Below are positions 1 through 7,852 of a stretch of 62,856 nucleotides of DNA, in pieces. Position 1 is the first letter of the stretch; each line of letters begins with the position of its first letter. The notes under the pieces were generated by a model. The model was not told where the DNA came from and ran no database searches. It saw only the letters and a program-made list of their open reading frames with translations. This stretch comes from Bacillota bacterium (lineage in GTDB: Bacteria > Bacillota > Clostridia > Christensenellales > SZUA-584): positions 1 through 62,856 of the forward strand of contig JAEWTL010000031.1 in the NCBI GenBank assembly GCA_023459495.1. Reading direction: 5' to 3'. A program made the translations under genes and the position numbers.

Positions 1-188
1 CGCAGATGAAGATGATGCCCACAGGCGGCGTGACCGTTGAGAACATCTCGGAATGGATCAAAGCGGGCGCGGTGGCTGTCGGCGCGGGCAGCAGCCTGAC
101 TGCCGGAGCCAAGAAGGGCGACTACGCATCCATCGTCACCATCGGCAAGCAGATGGTCGAGGAAGTGAAAAAAGCAAGAAGCAAGTAG
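1..188 (+). CDS. eda: KDPG/KHG aldolase, C-terminal fragment
   Basis: Cut by the left edge of the window; only about the last 62 codons are present. The motif PTGGVTVENISEW followed by AVGAGSSL matches the phosphate-binding C-terminal part of 2-dehydro-3-deoxyphosphogluconate/4-hydroxy-2-oxoglutarate aldolases (TIM barrel, class I Schiff-base enzymes). The family cleaves KDPG to pyruvate and glyceraldehyde 3-phosphate in hexuronate catabolism. The catalytic lysine lies outside the window. The frame stays open to base 1 and ends in TAG. The following gene is 123 bases downstream on the same strand. Confidence 0.85.
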   Translation, partial: QMKMMPTGGVTVENISEWIKAGAVAVGAGSSLTAGAKKGDYASIVTIGKQMVEEVKKARSK

Positions 189-311
189 ACAGATTTGTAA
201 CGCGCGACAGAAATAGTTTCTCGGTGGGGAGAGGTCATGGGGGCACTGATTCAGTTGCCCTTTATGGCTTTCACAATAATTTAAACGAACAGATGGATGG
301 AGTCGTAACCC

Positions 312-1247
312 ATGAGCGTAATCAGAACAGTGACAGGCGATATCGCGCCTGCGCAGCTTGGCTGGTGCCAGTGCCACGAGCATATTTTCCTCTCGGATGG
401 TCCTTCCAGACGCATTAATGAAGCCCTGTACATGGACGACTTTGATAAGTCGCTGGCAGAGGTGCTTTTGTATAAGCAGGCGGGCGGCCAAAGCTTTGTG
501 GACGCGCAGCCCCACGGTTGCGGCAGGATGGCGGCGAATCTGGTAAGGGCGAGCGAGCAGACGGGCGTGAATATCATCGCCTGCACCGGCTTTCACAAAA
601 CGGAATTCTTCGAGGATGCGGACTGGCTCCAAAGCCAAAGCGAAGACGACCTGACCCGCATCTATATCCGCGAAGTGACAGAAGGCATGGACGAGGGGCA
701 GGGGATATCAGCCAAAGCGGGTCTCATTAAATGCGCCGCGATTCAGGATACATACAAGGCAAACAGCACCTATGCAAAGCTCTTTTCAGCGGCGGCAAAT
801 GCGGCGCAGACTGCGGGCGCGCCCATCTATGTTCATTTTGATCCCGGTGCGGATGCGTTCTCTCTGGTCGAGTTTTTCGGACAATACCATATCAAACCGG
901 ACCGCCTGATATTCTGCCACCTGGACCGCGCACGGTATGATGCGGAGTATCATAAGGAACTGGCGGAGGCGGGCGTATATCTCGAATACGATACGATACA
1001 CCGGGAAAAGTATCACAGCGACGAGGCGGAGGCACAGTTGATCGAAGCGATGGTGAACGCGGGCTATGCCGCAAAATTGCTGCTGGGCCTCGACACGACC
1101 AACCAGAGGCTGAAGAGCTATGGCGGAGCATTTGGGCTGGACGACATACTGACCCGCTTCCGGTACATGCTGGATGAGCGGATTGGCGGGGCGGCTGTGA
1201 ATGAAATCATGACGGTGAACCCGGGTAATGCATTGCATCTTGGTTGA
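312..1247 (+). CDS. Phosphotriesterase-family metal-dependent hydrolase
   Basis: A 311-residue amidohydrolase-superfamily protein of the phosphotriesterase homology (PHP) group. The metal ligands of the family appear in order: the HxH pair in CHEHIF (His22, His24), a bridging lysine in AGLIKCAA, a histidine in IYVHFDPG, a histidine in FCHLDR and the aspartate in GLDTTN. Length is typical. Family members are lactonases or esterases in sugar metabolism, and the upstream KDPG aldolase makes a sugar-acid lactone substrate plausible, but the substrate cannot be read from the sequence. The start is preceded by GGAG nine bases upstream. A terminator follows. Confidence 0.8.
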   Translation: MSVIRTVTGDIAPAQLGWCQCHEHIFLSDGPSRRINEALYMDDFDKSLAEVLLYKQAGGQSFVDAQPHGCGRMAANLVRASEQTGVNIIACTGFHKTEFFEDADWLQSQSEDDLTRIYIREVTEGMDEGQGISAKAGLIKCAAIQDTYKANSTYAKLFSAAANAAQTAGAPIYVHFDPGADAFSLVEFFGQYHIKPDRLIFCHLDRARYDAEYHKELAEAGVYLEYDTIHREKYHSDEAEAQLIEAMVNAGYAAKLLLGLDTTNQRLKSYGGAFGLDDILTRFRYMLDERIGGAAVNEIMTVNPGNALHLG

Positions 1248-1275
1248 CGACGCTTATAAAAAGTGGGCTATTACA

Positions 1276-1309
1276 GTCCCCGGTTTGTTCCGGGGGCTTT
1301 TCTTTTTCC
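1276..1309 (+). terminator. Rho-independent terminator after the phosphotriesterase-family gene
   Basis: A CCCCGG/CCGGGG stem with a short T-rich loop is followed by CTTTTCTTTTT. It closes the KDPG aldolase/hydrolase unit. Confidence 0.8.
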
Positions 1310-1436
1310 TCCGTATCGTGTAATATGATCTTAAATTGTAAATTTCGTCAAATTAGTTAAAGCATTCGATATCATTATGCATATTCCGCGTGTCCGTGAT
1401 CCCCGAGATTAATGAGGATTGGTGAGCTGTTCGCTT

Positions 1437-2726
1437 ATGGAAAATGTGATCGAACTGCAAAGGAAATGGTTCCGGCTGGACAACGGCGCCAAGATCTACC
1501 CGGCGATACTGAACCCAAGGGACAGCTGCGTGTTCCGCGTGGCGGTCAACCTGATGCAGGATGTGGACCCGCAGGTGCTGCAGCAGGCCATGGAGGACTG
1601 CAAGCCCCGGTTTCCGTCCTTCTATGTCAAGCTGAAGAGCGGGCTGTTCTGGAACTACTTTGAGACCAACGAAAAAGCTCTGGCGGTAAAGCCGGAATCC
1701 CCGCACATCAACGGTCACGTGCTGCCGCAGGTCAACAACGGCTATCTTTTCACGCTGTTTTACCACAAAACCCGGATCAGCCTCGAGGTGTTCCACGGCT
1801 TGTGCGACGGCTACGGGGCGGTGCAGTTTTTAAAGGCGCTGGTGTTCCGTTATTTTGCGCTGCTGGGATACCCGGACGAGAGCGACGGGTCCGTGCTGAC
1901 GGTGGATGAAACGCCGCGGTCCGTTGAAGTGGAAGACAGCTTTGTGAAAAACTATGTGAAGGCCCGGGACAAAAAGCCCAATATCAGGACGGCTTACCGC
2001 ATACCCGGCACGCGCTTCCCTTATGGAATCGCCGCGATCAACGGCCGGATGCGGGTGGAGCAGCTATCCGCACTGGTGCAAGAGAGCGGAGCGACCATTA
2101 CGCAGTACCTTGCGGCGCTGCTGACCTGGTGCATTTGGCAGTCGGACGAAGCGGTGAAAAAATCCAAGAAGCCCATCAATATCTGCATACCGGTTAATAT
2201 GCGCAAGTTCTACGACTCGCTGACCCTGCGCAATTTCTCGCTGTACTTCTATTTTTCCACCGAATGCGGCAACCGCGACATGCGCTTTGAGGAGATACTG
2301 GAGGCCGCGAAGCAAACGTTCAAAAGCGAGCTGGATAAGGACAAGCTGCAGCAGAGACTCAACTCCAATGTGGCGATTGAGAAGAATCTGGCGCTGAGGC
2401 TTTGTCCGCTGTTTCTTAAAAACGCGGCGTTCCGGGTCGCCTGCGTGCTGCTGGGGGACAAGCTCAATACCTGCGCGCTGTCCAACTTCGGCAGCGTGCA
2501 GCTGCCGGAATGGATGTCGGGCGTGATCCGCGACTTTGAGATCAACTTAGGAGTGGGCAACGTAGCCACCCACAGCATCAGCGTGATCATATTCGGGGGC
2601 CGCGTTACGGTCAGCTTCACCCGGTCCGTGTATGAGACCGAGATCGAAAGGCTGTTCTTCATGCATCTGTCAGCGAGGGGCATTGATATCGAGCTGCAGA
2701 GCAACCAGTGGGAAGATCGGGTGTGA
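1437..2726 (+). CDS. Alcohol acetyltransferase/condensation-like acyltransferase
   Basis: About 429 residues. The motif HGLCDGYG near residue 120 is the HxxxDG signature of the chloramphenicol-acetyltransferase/condensation/wax-ester-synthase fold, whose histidine is the general base in acyl transfer to an alcohol or amine. The frame can be extended to a TTG at 1419, but the ATG at 1437 has GGTGAG ten bases upstream and is preferred. No signal peptide is seen, so it is likely cytosolic. It is followed after 12 bases by a DUF6320 membrane protein, a pairing I know from other Firmicutes and which suggests a shared lipid- or alcohol-modifying pathway. The acyl acceptor is unknown. Confidence 0.7.
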   Translation: MENVIELQRKWFRLDNGAKIYPAILNPRDSCVFRVAVNLMQDVDPQVLQQAMEDCKPRFPSFYVKLKSGLFWNYFETNEKALAVKPESPHINGHVLPQVNNGYLFTLFYHKTRISLEVFHGLCDGYGAVQFLKALVFRYFALLGYPDESDGSVLTVDETPRSVEVEDSFVKNYVKARDKKPNIRTAYRIPGTRFPYGIAAINGRMRVEQLSALVQESGATITQYLAALLTWCIWQSDEAVKKSKKPINICIPVNMRKFYDSLTLRNFSLYFYFSTECGNRDMRFEEILEAAKQTFKSELDKDKLQQRLNSNVAIEKNLALRLCPLFLKNAAFRVACVLLGDKLNTCALSNFGSVQLPEWMSGVIRDFEINLGVGNVATHSISVIIFGGRVTVSFTRSVYETEIERLFFMHLSARGIDIELQSNQWEDRV

Positions 2727-2738
2727 GGAGGGGACGCT

Positions 2739-3425
2739 GTGAAGTATTGCGCGGAGTGTAAAATCAGCATTTCATCCGGCGCGGACTGCTGCCCGCTGTG
2801 CCGTGGCGAACTGCCGGACTCCGGCCAGCCGGACGCGGCAGAGGAATACCCCGGCTTCGAGCCCATGATGGCCAAGGAGAAAAAGCTGTCCCGCATTGCG
2901 TCGGCGGCTGCGGGGGCGCTGATTGCGGCATTTGTGCTGTCCAACCTTTTGATATGGAACGGGCATATCTGGTGCGTGGTGGCATCCGCCATCGTGCTGT
3001 ACGTTTGGGGGCTGGGGCTGCTGAGCATTCAGCGGCGGGTGCATCTGGGGTGGAAGCTCATCGCGCACGCGGTTGCGATTCCATGCCTGCTGATTATCGC
3101 GAACGCCTTCGCCTCGCGCGCGGAAATGATCAGCCGCGTGACCTGGGCCATCTCCTACGCGATGCCCGCTGTGTTCGTCTGCTTCATTATCGTAATCAAC
3201 TTCATCATGTTCCACTGGCGGCAGCAGCGCCACGACTATCTGCTCTATCAGCTTGCGCTGTGCATCATCGCCTTCGCGCCGCTGATACTGGTACTCAGCG
3301 GTGTTGCACGGCCCGTATATCCCAGCATCGTGGCGGCAGGGTGTTCGGTCTTAACGATCGGCTGGCTGCTGATCTTTGCAAAGAAGGTTGTCCGCACGGA
3401 GTTTGAACGCAAATTCCATATCTGA
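2739..3425 (+). CDS. DUF6320-type zinc-ribbon membrane protein
   Basis: A 228-residue protein. The N-terminus carries a zinc ribbon (CAEC...CPLC, residues about 4-22), then a short linker and roughly five or six hydrophobic helices. It starts at GTG with GAGGAGGGGA just upstream, 12 bases after the acyltransferase, so the two are co-transcribed. This domain order and neighbourhood match the DUF6320 family, whose function is not established. A membrane partner or sensor for the acyltransferase is an inference from co-occurrence only. Confidence 0.7.
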   Translation: MKYCAECKISISSGADCCPLCRGELPDSGQPDAAEEYPGFEPMMAKEKKLSRIASAAAGALIAAFVLSNLLIWNGHIWCVVASAIVLYVWGLGLLSIQRRVHLGWKLIAHAVAIPCLLIIANAFASRAEMISRVTWAISYAMPAVFVCFIIVINFIMFHWRQQRHDYLLYQLALCIIAFAPLILVLSGVARPVYPSIVAAGCSVLTIGWLLIFAKKVVRTEFERKFHI

Positions 3426-3508
3426 GCGCGGCAGGATGCGAGCGCTGATTTAATTCGGCGAACCGGCATGGTATACTGTCACCATTGTAAAGATTGCTGA
3501 GGTATCGT

Positions 3509-4120
3509 ATGAAAGTGCTGGTTGTTTACTGTCATCCAAGCGCCAACAGCTTTACGCATGCTGTAAAGGAAGCGTTCGTGCGGGGCGCGTTGGATGCCGG
3601 GCATGCCGTGGAGGTGTCGGACCTGTACGGGATGAACTTCAACCCTGTCATGTCGGAAGAGGAGTACCTGCGCGAAGGGTTTTACGATGCCAGTAGACCG
3701 GTGCCGGACGATGTGCTGCGGGAGCAGAACAGGATAAACCGGGCCGAGGCGATTGCCTTTATCTATCCGGTGTTTTGGACGGAAGCGCCCGCGCTGCTGA
3801 CCGGATGGTTCCAACGCGTCTGGACGTACGGCTATGCCTACGGCGACGCACCTATGATGAAGCCGCTGCAAAAAGCGCTGTTTTTGATCACGATGGGCGG
3901 TAGTTTGACGGAGGAGATCCGGCTGCAGCAGCTTGAAGCCATGAAGACCGTCATGCTTGGGGATCGGATCAACTGGCGGGCCGCATCGAGCGAAATGATC
4001 GCCTTTGATGAGATAACCCGCGGGTACGGCAACGACGGCCGCCGCGCGGAGAACAGTGCCAAATTTCTGCGGCAGGCCTATCAGGCGGGGCAGGAGATTG
4101 CCTCGGGCAGGGCCGAATGA
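3509..4120 (+). CDS. NAD(P)H dehydrogenase (quinone)-family flavoprotein
   Basis: About 203 residues with a flavodoxin-like fold (PF02525-type). The N-terminal strand MKVLVVYCHPSANSFT is the FMN/FAD phosphate-binding loop, and YPVFWTEAPALLTGWFQRV is the family's second signature. Related enzymes (MdaB, KefF, NQO1-like) reduce quinones by two electrons in the cytosol. The ATG at 3509 has GAGG eight bases upstream; an upstream TTG at 3494 lacks a ribosome site. It is transcribed alone and converges with the following minus-strand gene. Confidence 0.8.
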   Translation: MKVLVVYCHPSANSFTHAVKEAFVRGALDAGHAVEVSDLYGMNFNPVMSEEEYLREGFYDASRPVPDDVLREQNRINRAEAIAFIYPVFWTEAPALLTGWFQRVWTYGYAYGDAPMMKPLQKALFLITMGGSLTEEIRLQQLEAMKTVMLGDRINWRAASSEMIAFDEITRGYGNDGRRAENSAKFLRQAYQAGQEIASGRAE

Positions 4121-4163
4121 CGCGGGGTTAGAAGGCAGCCGATCCAACTGAACAGATAAGCGA

Positions 4164-4190
4164 AATCCCCGGTATGAATTGTCGGGGATT
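4164..4190. terminator. Shared hairpin between convergent genes
   Basis: A perfect 8-bp stem, AATCCCCG/CGGGGATT, lies between the ends of two converging genes. The T-tract is weak on both sides, so termination is probable rather than certain. Confidence 0.5.
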
Positions 4191-4220
4191 GTTACTGTCC
4201 GTGGGAATATGTCCGCTTTT

Positions 4221-4667
4221 TCAGCGGACCGGAACGCACAACTCACAGCGGTGGCGGGCGACCATCTTTGCGGCGTACCGCTCGATGACTGGCCTGGAAT
4301 CGTCCGGCACAAGCCCCTGTTTCGTCGGCTCGGCAAAGATATCGTTCCATGCCTGCCCGATGGCCTGCGCAGTATGCTCGATATCAAACACCGCATAATT
4401 TCCGCCGCCCGCCGTGCCAAGGCGGATCTCCTCGTCCTGCGGATCAACGCTGTCCAGCACCAGGCAGGCGTCGTAGCGGCAGGCATCGGGCGGTGTCGTT
4501 CGGGGGTTGTCCTGCGCGATGCCCAGTATGACGGCTTCCTCACCGAGCAGACCGCGAAATTTCGCCCAGGCCTTCAGGCGCTCCATGGCCTGCGCGCCGC
4601 CCGCGCCGTACGGACCGGTATGACGGATGTATGCGATGCGCAACGGCGGTATGGTTTCAAGATGCAT
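4221..4667 (-). CDS. GyrI-like small-molecule-binding domain protein
   Basis: About 148 residues. MHLETIPPLRIAYIRHTGPYG is the usual opening of the GyrI/SbmC/AraC-effector-binding (SHS2) fold, and FDIEH with a terminal CELCVPVR fits the end of that domain. No DNA-binding domain is attached, so it is a stand-alone ligand-binding protein of the SbmC/BltR-effector type that may bind or modify drugs. The frame can be opened to 4724, but the start at 4667 has AAAGGA nine bases upstream and matches the domain start. Confidence 0.7.
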   Translation of the reverse strand: MHLETIPPLRIAYIRHTGPYGAGGAQAMERLKAWAKFRGLLGEEAVILGIAQDNPRTTPPDACRYDACLVLDSVDPQDEEIRLGTAGGGNYAVFDIEHTAQAIGQAWNDIFAEPTKQGLVPDDSRPVIERYAAKMVARHRCELCVPVR

Positions 4668-4825
4668 ATGAAGTAATCCTTTCAGCGTTTTGACCAGCCT
4701 ACCATGCTTTAAAATGGAAAACAAATACTTTTTTATACTTCCGTTGGCCCCTTGTACCCGATGCGGGATACGGCATCATCATATTGGTAATGTATACGGT
4801 GTAAGCAAATATTTTTTTCTTATTT

Positions 4826-5518
4826 CTATGAACTGAGTTTCCCAAGCGACGCCTCATAACTGAGACTGTCGTCGTTCCATATAGTCTCAAAGTAGTCATC
4901 AAAATTGGATACGATATTATCATCCTCGTTATTGCTCTCCGCATAGAACATCTTAGAGTCCACTGCCAGTTTTGGCGGTAAAAAAACATTAAACCATGCC
5001 TGCATATGTTTGTTTTCAAAAGTTCCTAGTATTATGGTATACCTATAAAGTGTGTTATAATGCCGAATTCGGAAATTCGGGTGTTCTCCGAAATGTTTCG
5101 ACAGCAGCATCATAACCTCCTCCAAATCATGTACTGTATTCTTGCCGCGTTCGAGTCGCTTTTCAATAATGTTAATCTCCTTTTCAAAATCACTACCTGG
5201 GGAAGCCAACAGAACGTGAACTTCTGCCTTGTTTTTTAAGGCAAACTCGATTTCTCGAATGTACTCGTTAAAAAAGTTGTATCCGTTAGCAAAACAGAGC
5301 CGGATCATCGAAGCATCATGGAATAAATGCTTCGATTCTGCTTTAGAAAGCTTTCCTCTGTTCAAAAAGTCTTTAATACCGTATTTGCCTTGATTTTGAA
5401 TGGCTGAAATCTTCTTGGCGTTCTTTTCAACAGCAAAATAAACAATTAAAGCTACGACGATGCCTTGAATTAATGTGACAACCAGATCAAGCGACTTGTC
5501 CAGGAGCAGATTATTCAT
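4826..5518 (-). CDS. Membrane-anchored hypothetical protein, possible phospholipase-D-like fold
   Basis: A 230-residue protein with one N-terminal transmembrane helix (VVTLIQGIVVALIVYFAV) followed by a soluble domain. The segment around MIRLCFANGYNFFNEYIREI and VHVLLASPGSDFEKE resembles the strand-helix pattern of PLD-like domains that lack a full HKD motif; this is a weak similarity. The start at 5518 has GAGAGG eight bases upstream. The gene is clearly more AT-rich than its neighbours, which suggests recent acquisition. It stands alone between a GyrI-like gene and a divergent FakA-like gene. Function unknown. Confidence 0.55.
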   Translation of the reverse strand: MNNLLLDKSLDLVVTLIQGIVVALIVYFAVEKNAKKISAIQNQGKYGIKDFLNRGKLSKAESKHLFHDASMIRLCFANGYNFFNEYIREIEFALKNKAEVHVLLASPGSDFEKEINIIEKRLERGKNTVHDLEEVMMLLSKHFGEHPNFRIRHYNTLYRYTIILGTFENKHMQAWFNVFLPPKLAVDSKMFYAESNNEDDNIVSNFDDYFETIWNDDSLSYEASLGKLSS

Positions 5519-5590
5519 TGCTAACCTCTCATATTTAATATTTTCCATCTTATCATAACATCAACAATGATGAAAGAACATCGTAGAAAG

Positions 5591-5619
5591 TTGCTCTTGC
5601 CTCGTGCAGCGTGTATACT
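5591..5619 (+). promoter_or_regulatory. Sigma-A-type promoter for the FakA-middle-like gene
   Basis: TTGCTC and TATACT are separated by exactly 17 bases, 22 bases upstream of the start codon and just upstream of an AAGGAGG ribosome site. Confidence 0.65.
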
Positions 5620-5640
5620 GGAAAAAAGGAGGATAAATCC

Positions 5641-5892
5641 ATGCTTGAATTCAAATACGACACCCAGATGCTGATCGACGGAGAAAACCTCTCGGAGGAC
5701 GCGGTGGGAGAGTATATCACAAACAACATCGAGGGTGACAGCCTGCTTGCCGTGGGCGACAGCCGCCTCATCAAGGTGCATTTCCATACCAACACGCCGT
5801 GGAAGGTGCTGGAGTACGGCGCGTCGATCGGCGACATCTACGATGTGGTGGTAGAGAACATGGAGCGGCAGGAGAACGGTCTGCAGGGCTGA
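5641..5892 (+). CDS. Stand-alone FakA-middle/DAK2-kinase-associated domain
   Basis: An 83-residue protein. The run GDSLLAVGDSRLIKVHFHTN followed by PWKVLEYGASIGDI and ending ENMERQ reproduces the middle region of fatty acid kinase FakA (formerly called DAK2/DegV-associated kinase), where GDSLVVVGDDDLVKVHVHTN is usual. In FakA this region lies between the DAK2 kinase domain and the C-terminal domain; here it is encoded alone. The ATG at 5641 has AGGAGG eight bases upstream, so it is a genuine small gene rather than a fragment in the middle of nowhere. A role in lipid phosphorylation or fatty-acid binding is possible but unproven. Confidence 0.65.
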   Translation: MLEFKYDTQMLIDGENLSEDAVGEYITNNIEGDSLLAVGDSRLIKVHFHTNTPWKVLEYGASIGDIYDVVVENMERQENGLQG

Positions 5893-6098
5893 GACTTACA
5901 TATGGGAATCTACGTTTAAAGCCTTTATTTCTGCCTTTAAGAGGCAGATTTTCTGTCGTCCGGAATAAATTTTCAAAAAATGCTGAAAAATTTTGGTTCT
6001 GCGTAACATAGTCACAGAGTTCCTTGGCGCGCTGTTGTAATATAAGCTCAACAAGGAAACAATAAGGTTTGTGATATTGGAAAGGAAGGTTGAAGACG

Positions 6099-6422
6099 AT
6101 GGCAAAGAACATAACGAAGGACAATTTCAGGACGGAAGTTCTGGGTACGGATAAACCGGTTCTGCTCGATTTCTGGGCAACGTGGTGCGCACCGTGCAGG
6201 ATGCTCGCTCCCTCGATCGAACAGCTCAGCGAGCAGTACGGCGAAACCGCCGTTATCGGCAAGGTCAATGTTGACGAGCAGCAGGAGCTCGCGCAGCAGT
6301 TCGGCGTGATGAGCATCCCGAGCGTATTCGTTCTCAAGGGGGGCAAGGTGGTGGACAGCGCCGTGGGCCTTCGCCCCAAGAAGTACTACGAGGATGTACT
6401 CGACAAGGCGATAGTCAAATAA
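6099..6422 (+). CDS. trxA: Thioredoxin
   Basis: A 107-residue thioredoxin. The active site is WCAPC (Cys30, Cys33), with the cis-proline loop SIPSVFV and the G-K-V end of the fold all present. It reduces protein disulfides in the cytosol with electrons from thioredoxin reductase. The ATG at 6099 follows GGAAAGGAAGG. Transcribed as a single gene, closed by a strong terminator. Confidence 0.95.
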   Translation: MAKNITKDNFRTEVLGTDKPVLLDFWATWCAPCRMLAPSIEQLSEQYGETAVIGKVNVDEQQELAQQFGVMSIPSVFVLKGGKVVDSAVGLRPKKYYEDVLDKAIVK

Positions 6423-6470
6423 ACCATTAACGAAACAACGAACAGCACTACAAGCGTTTTTCATTCCTCC

Positions 6471-6504
6471 ATCGGCAGGGCAATACCGGCTCTGCCGATT
6501 TTTT
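6471..6504 (+). terminator. Terminator of the thioredoxin gene
   Basis: The perfect stem ATCGGCAG/CTGCCGAT is followed directly by a run of T residues. Confidence 0.9.
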
Positions 6505-6665
6505 ATGGGCTGAGTTGAAAAAATGGGCTGGCGCGGCATCATGATTATACCGAAGGGACGTTTGCTTTTGTCTCCCGATGCACTATAATGAAAAGCAACA
6601 GCGAGGCAGGGCGGGCATGTGTCTGAGCCGCCCGCATGCAAATGAAAGAAAGAGGTTTTGTGCCG

Positions 6666-7112
6666 ATGTTATTGGGAGTGCCGAAAATATTGTCGCCGGA
6701 GATCATCGCGACGCTTTGCGAGATGGGACACAGCGACGTCATCGTTATCGGGGATGCGAACTTCCCCGGATTACGGTTTGCCGAGGAGGGCGGCTGCAAA
6801 TTCCTGCGGGCGGACGGTATATCCGGCCCCGCGCTGCTGGACGCGATCCTCACCCTAATTCCTTGCGACGCGTATACGGAGCACCCCGTGAAGCTGATGC
6901 AGACCATGGAGTGCGACAAGGACCTCGAGGTGCCGATCTGGGATGAGTATAAGCGGATCGTGGAAAAGCATGATGCGCGCGGCGAAAAGGCCATCGGTTT
7001 TGTGGAGCGCTTCGGCTTTTACGAGGAAGCCAAGAATTCTTACTGCATCATCCAGTCGGGCGAAGAAGCGGTTTATGCCAACGTCATGATCCAGAAGGGC
7101 GTTATTAAATAA
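6666..7112 (+). CDS. fucU: RbsD/FucU-family mutarotase
   Basis: About 149 residues. The opening MLLGVPKILSPEIIATLCEMGHSD (in family numbering the first helix and the catalytic-region histidine) and IVIGDANFPG are hallmarks of the RbsD/FucU family, which interconverts anomers of fucose or ribose. The long form and the pattern CDAYTEHPVKLMQ favour the FucU branch over RbsD. The start at 6666 has AGAGG 11 bases upstream; in-frame ATGs at 6636 and 6642 give slightly longer proteins. No sugar operon is adjacent, so the physiological sugar is uncertain. Confidence 0.8.
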   Translation: MLLGVPKILSPEIIATLCEMGHSDVIVIGDANFPGLRFAEEGGCKFLRADGISGPALLDAILTLIPCDAYTEHPVKLMQTMECDKDLEVPIWDEYKRIVEKHDARGEKAIGFVERFGFYEEAKNSYCIIQSGEEAVYANVMIQKGVIK

Positions 7113-7221
7113 CAACTGAAAATAGCGGATAATGCAAAAGAGACGGCTTGCTTGTGTGGGCTGTCCTTGTTGTTTCCGAAAGAATTGTATTGCTGCGGTG
7201 ACTGTAGGTTTCGGTCTGTGG

Positions 7222-7836
7222 CTATTTGGTCTTTACACTGCCTACCAGCCGGACAAAATCGCTTTCCAGCATGGATGAGGAGAAGATGTGCCAGAGCACG
7301 GCGGCAGGGTCGGCTGCGGACGAGGGAGCGGGGACAAACGCTTCCCACGCGTCGGCTGTACTATATACCAGCGTCGACCAGTTGGGGTTCAGTGTTTGTC
7401 CGCTGCCGAGGGCGGTAATGGCCAAGGCCTCCAGCAGGGCGCTGAAGGCCTTGGTATACTCTTTCGGCGGCAGGCAGGAAAACAGCTTGAGCGCCTTGGT
7501 ATCGAGGGGCGGGCCGGAAAGCAGCAGTTCATAAATGGCCTGGCTGCCTGGTTCCATGGGACGGGGCTTGCGGCACTGCTTCAGAAGAAAATACGCTTCA
7601 GGTGAGAGATAGCTTGTGCGCTGGCGGAACGCCTTGCAGTAGAACAGCCTGTGGGAGTCGATGAGCGCCATGGCATCGCTCCAGCTGCAGCCGATGTCAT
7701 CCAGCGCGGGCAGATACGGATTCAGGTTGCATGCCAGTATCCCATGCGCCGAGAGGTAATTGGACAGGCGCTGGGCCGAGGGTGACAGCGATGAGCTCCC
7801 GGCGGGTTCATTTGTTACTTCATCTGCTCTCTTCAT
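7222..7836 (-). CDS. AlkZ-related winged-helix protein
   Basis: About 204 residues. LFYCKAFRQRTSYLSPEAYF, then IYELLLSGPPLDTKALK and FSALLEALAITALGSG follow the pattern of AlkZ-related proteins, distant relatives of the HTH_42 DNA glycosylase family that carry a winged-helix core. A DNA-related role is possible; glycosylase activity is not supported by any motif I can check. GTG at 7842 is too close to the GGAGG site, so the ATG at 7836 (spacing nine) is chosen. It lies 16 bases downstream of the radical SAM gene and is co-transcribed with it. Confidence 0.5.
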   Translation of the reverse strand: MKRADEVTNEPAGSSSLSPSAQRLSNYLSAHGILACNLNPYLPALDDIGCSWSDAMALIDSHRLFYCKAFRQRTSYLSPEAYFLLKQCRKPRPMEPGSQAIYELLLSGPPLDTKALKLFSCLPPKEYTKAFSALLEALAITALGSGQTLNPNWSTLVYSTADAWEAFVPAPSSAADPAAVLWHIFSSSMLESDFVRLVGSVKTK

Positions 7837-7852
7837 CCGCACAATCCTCCGG

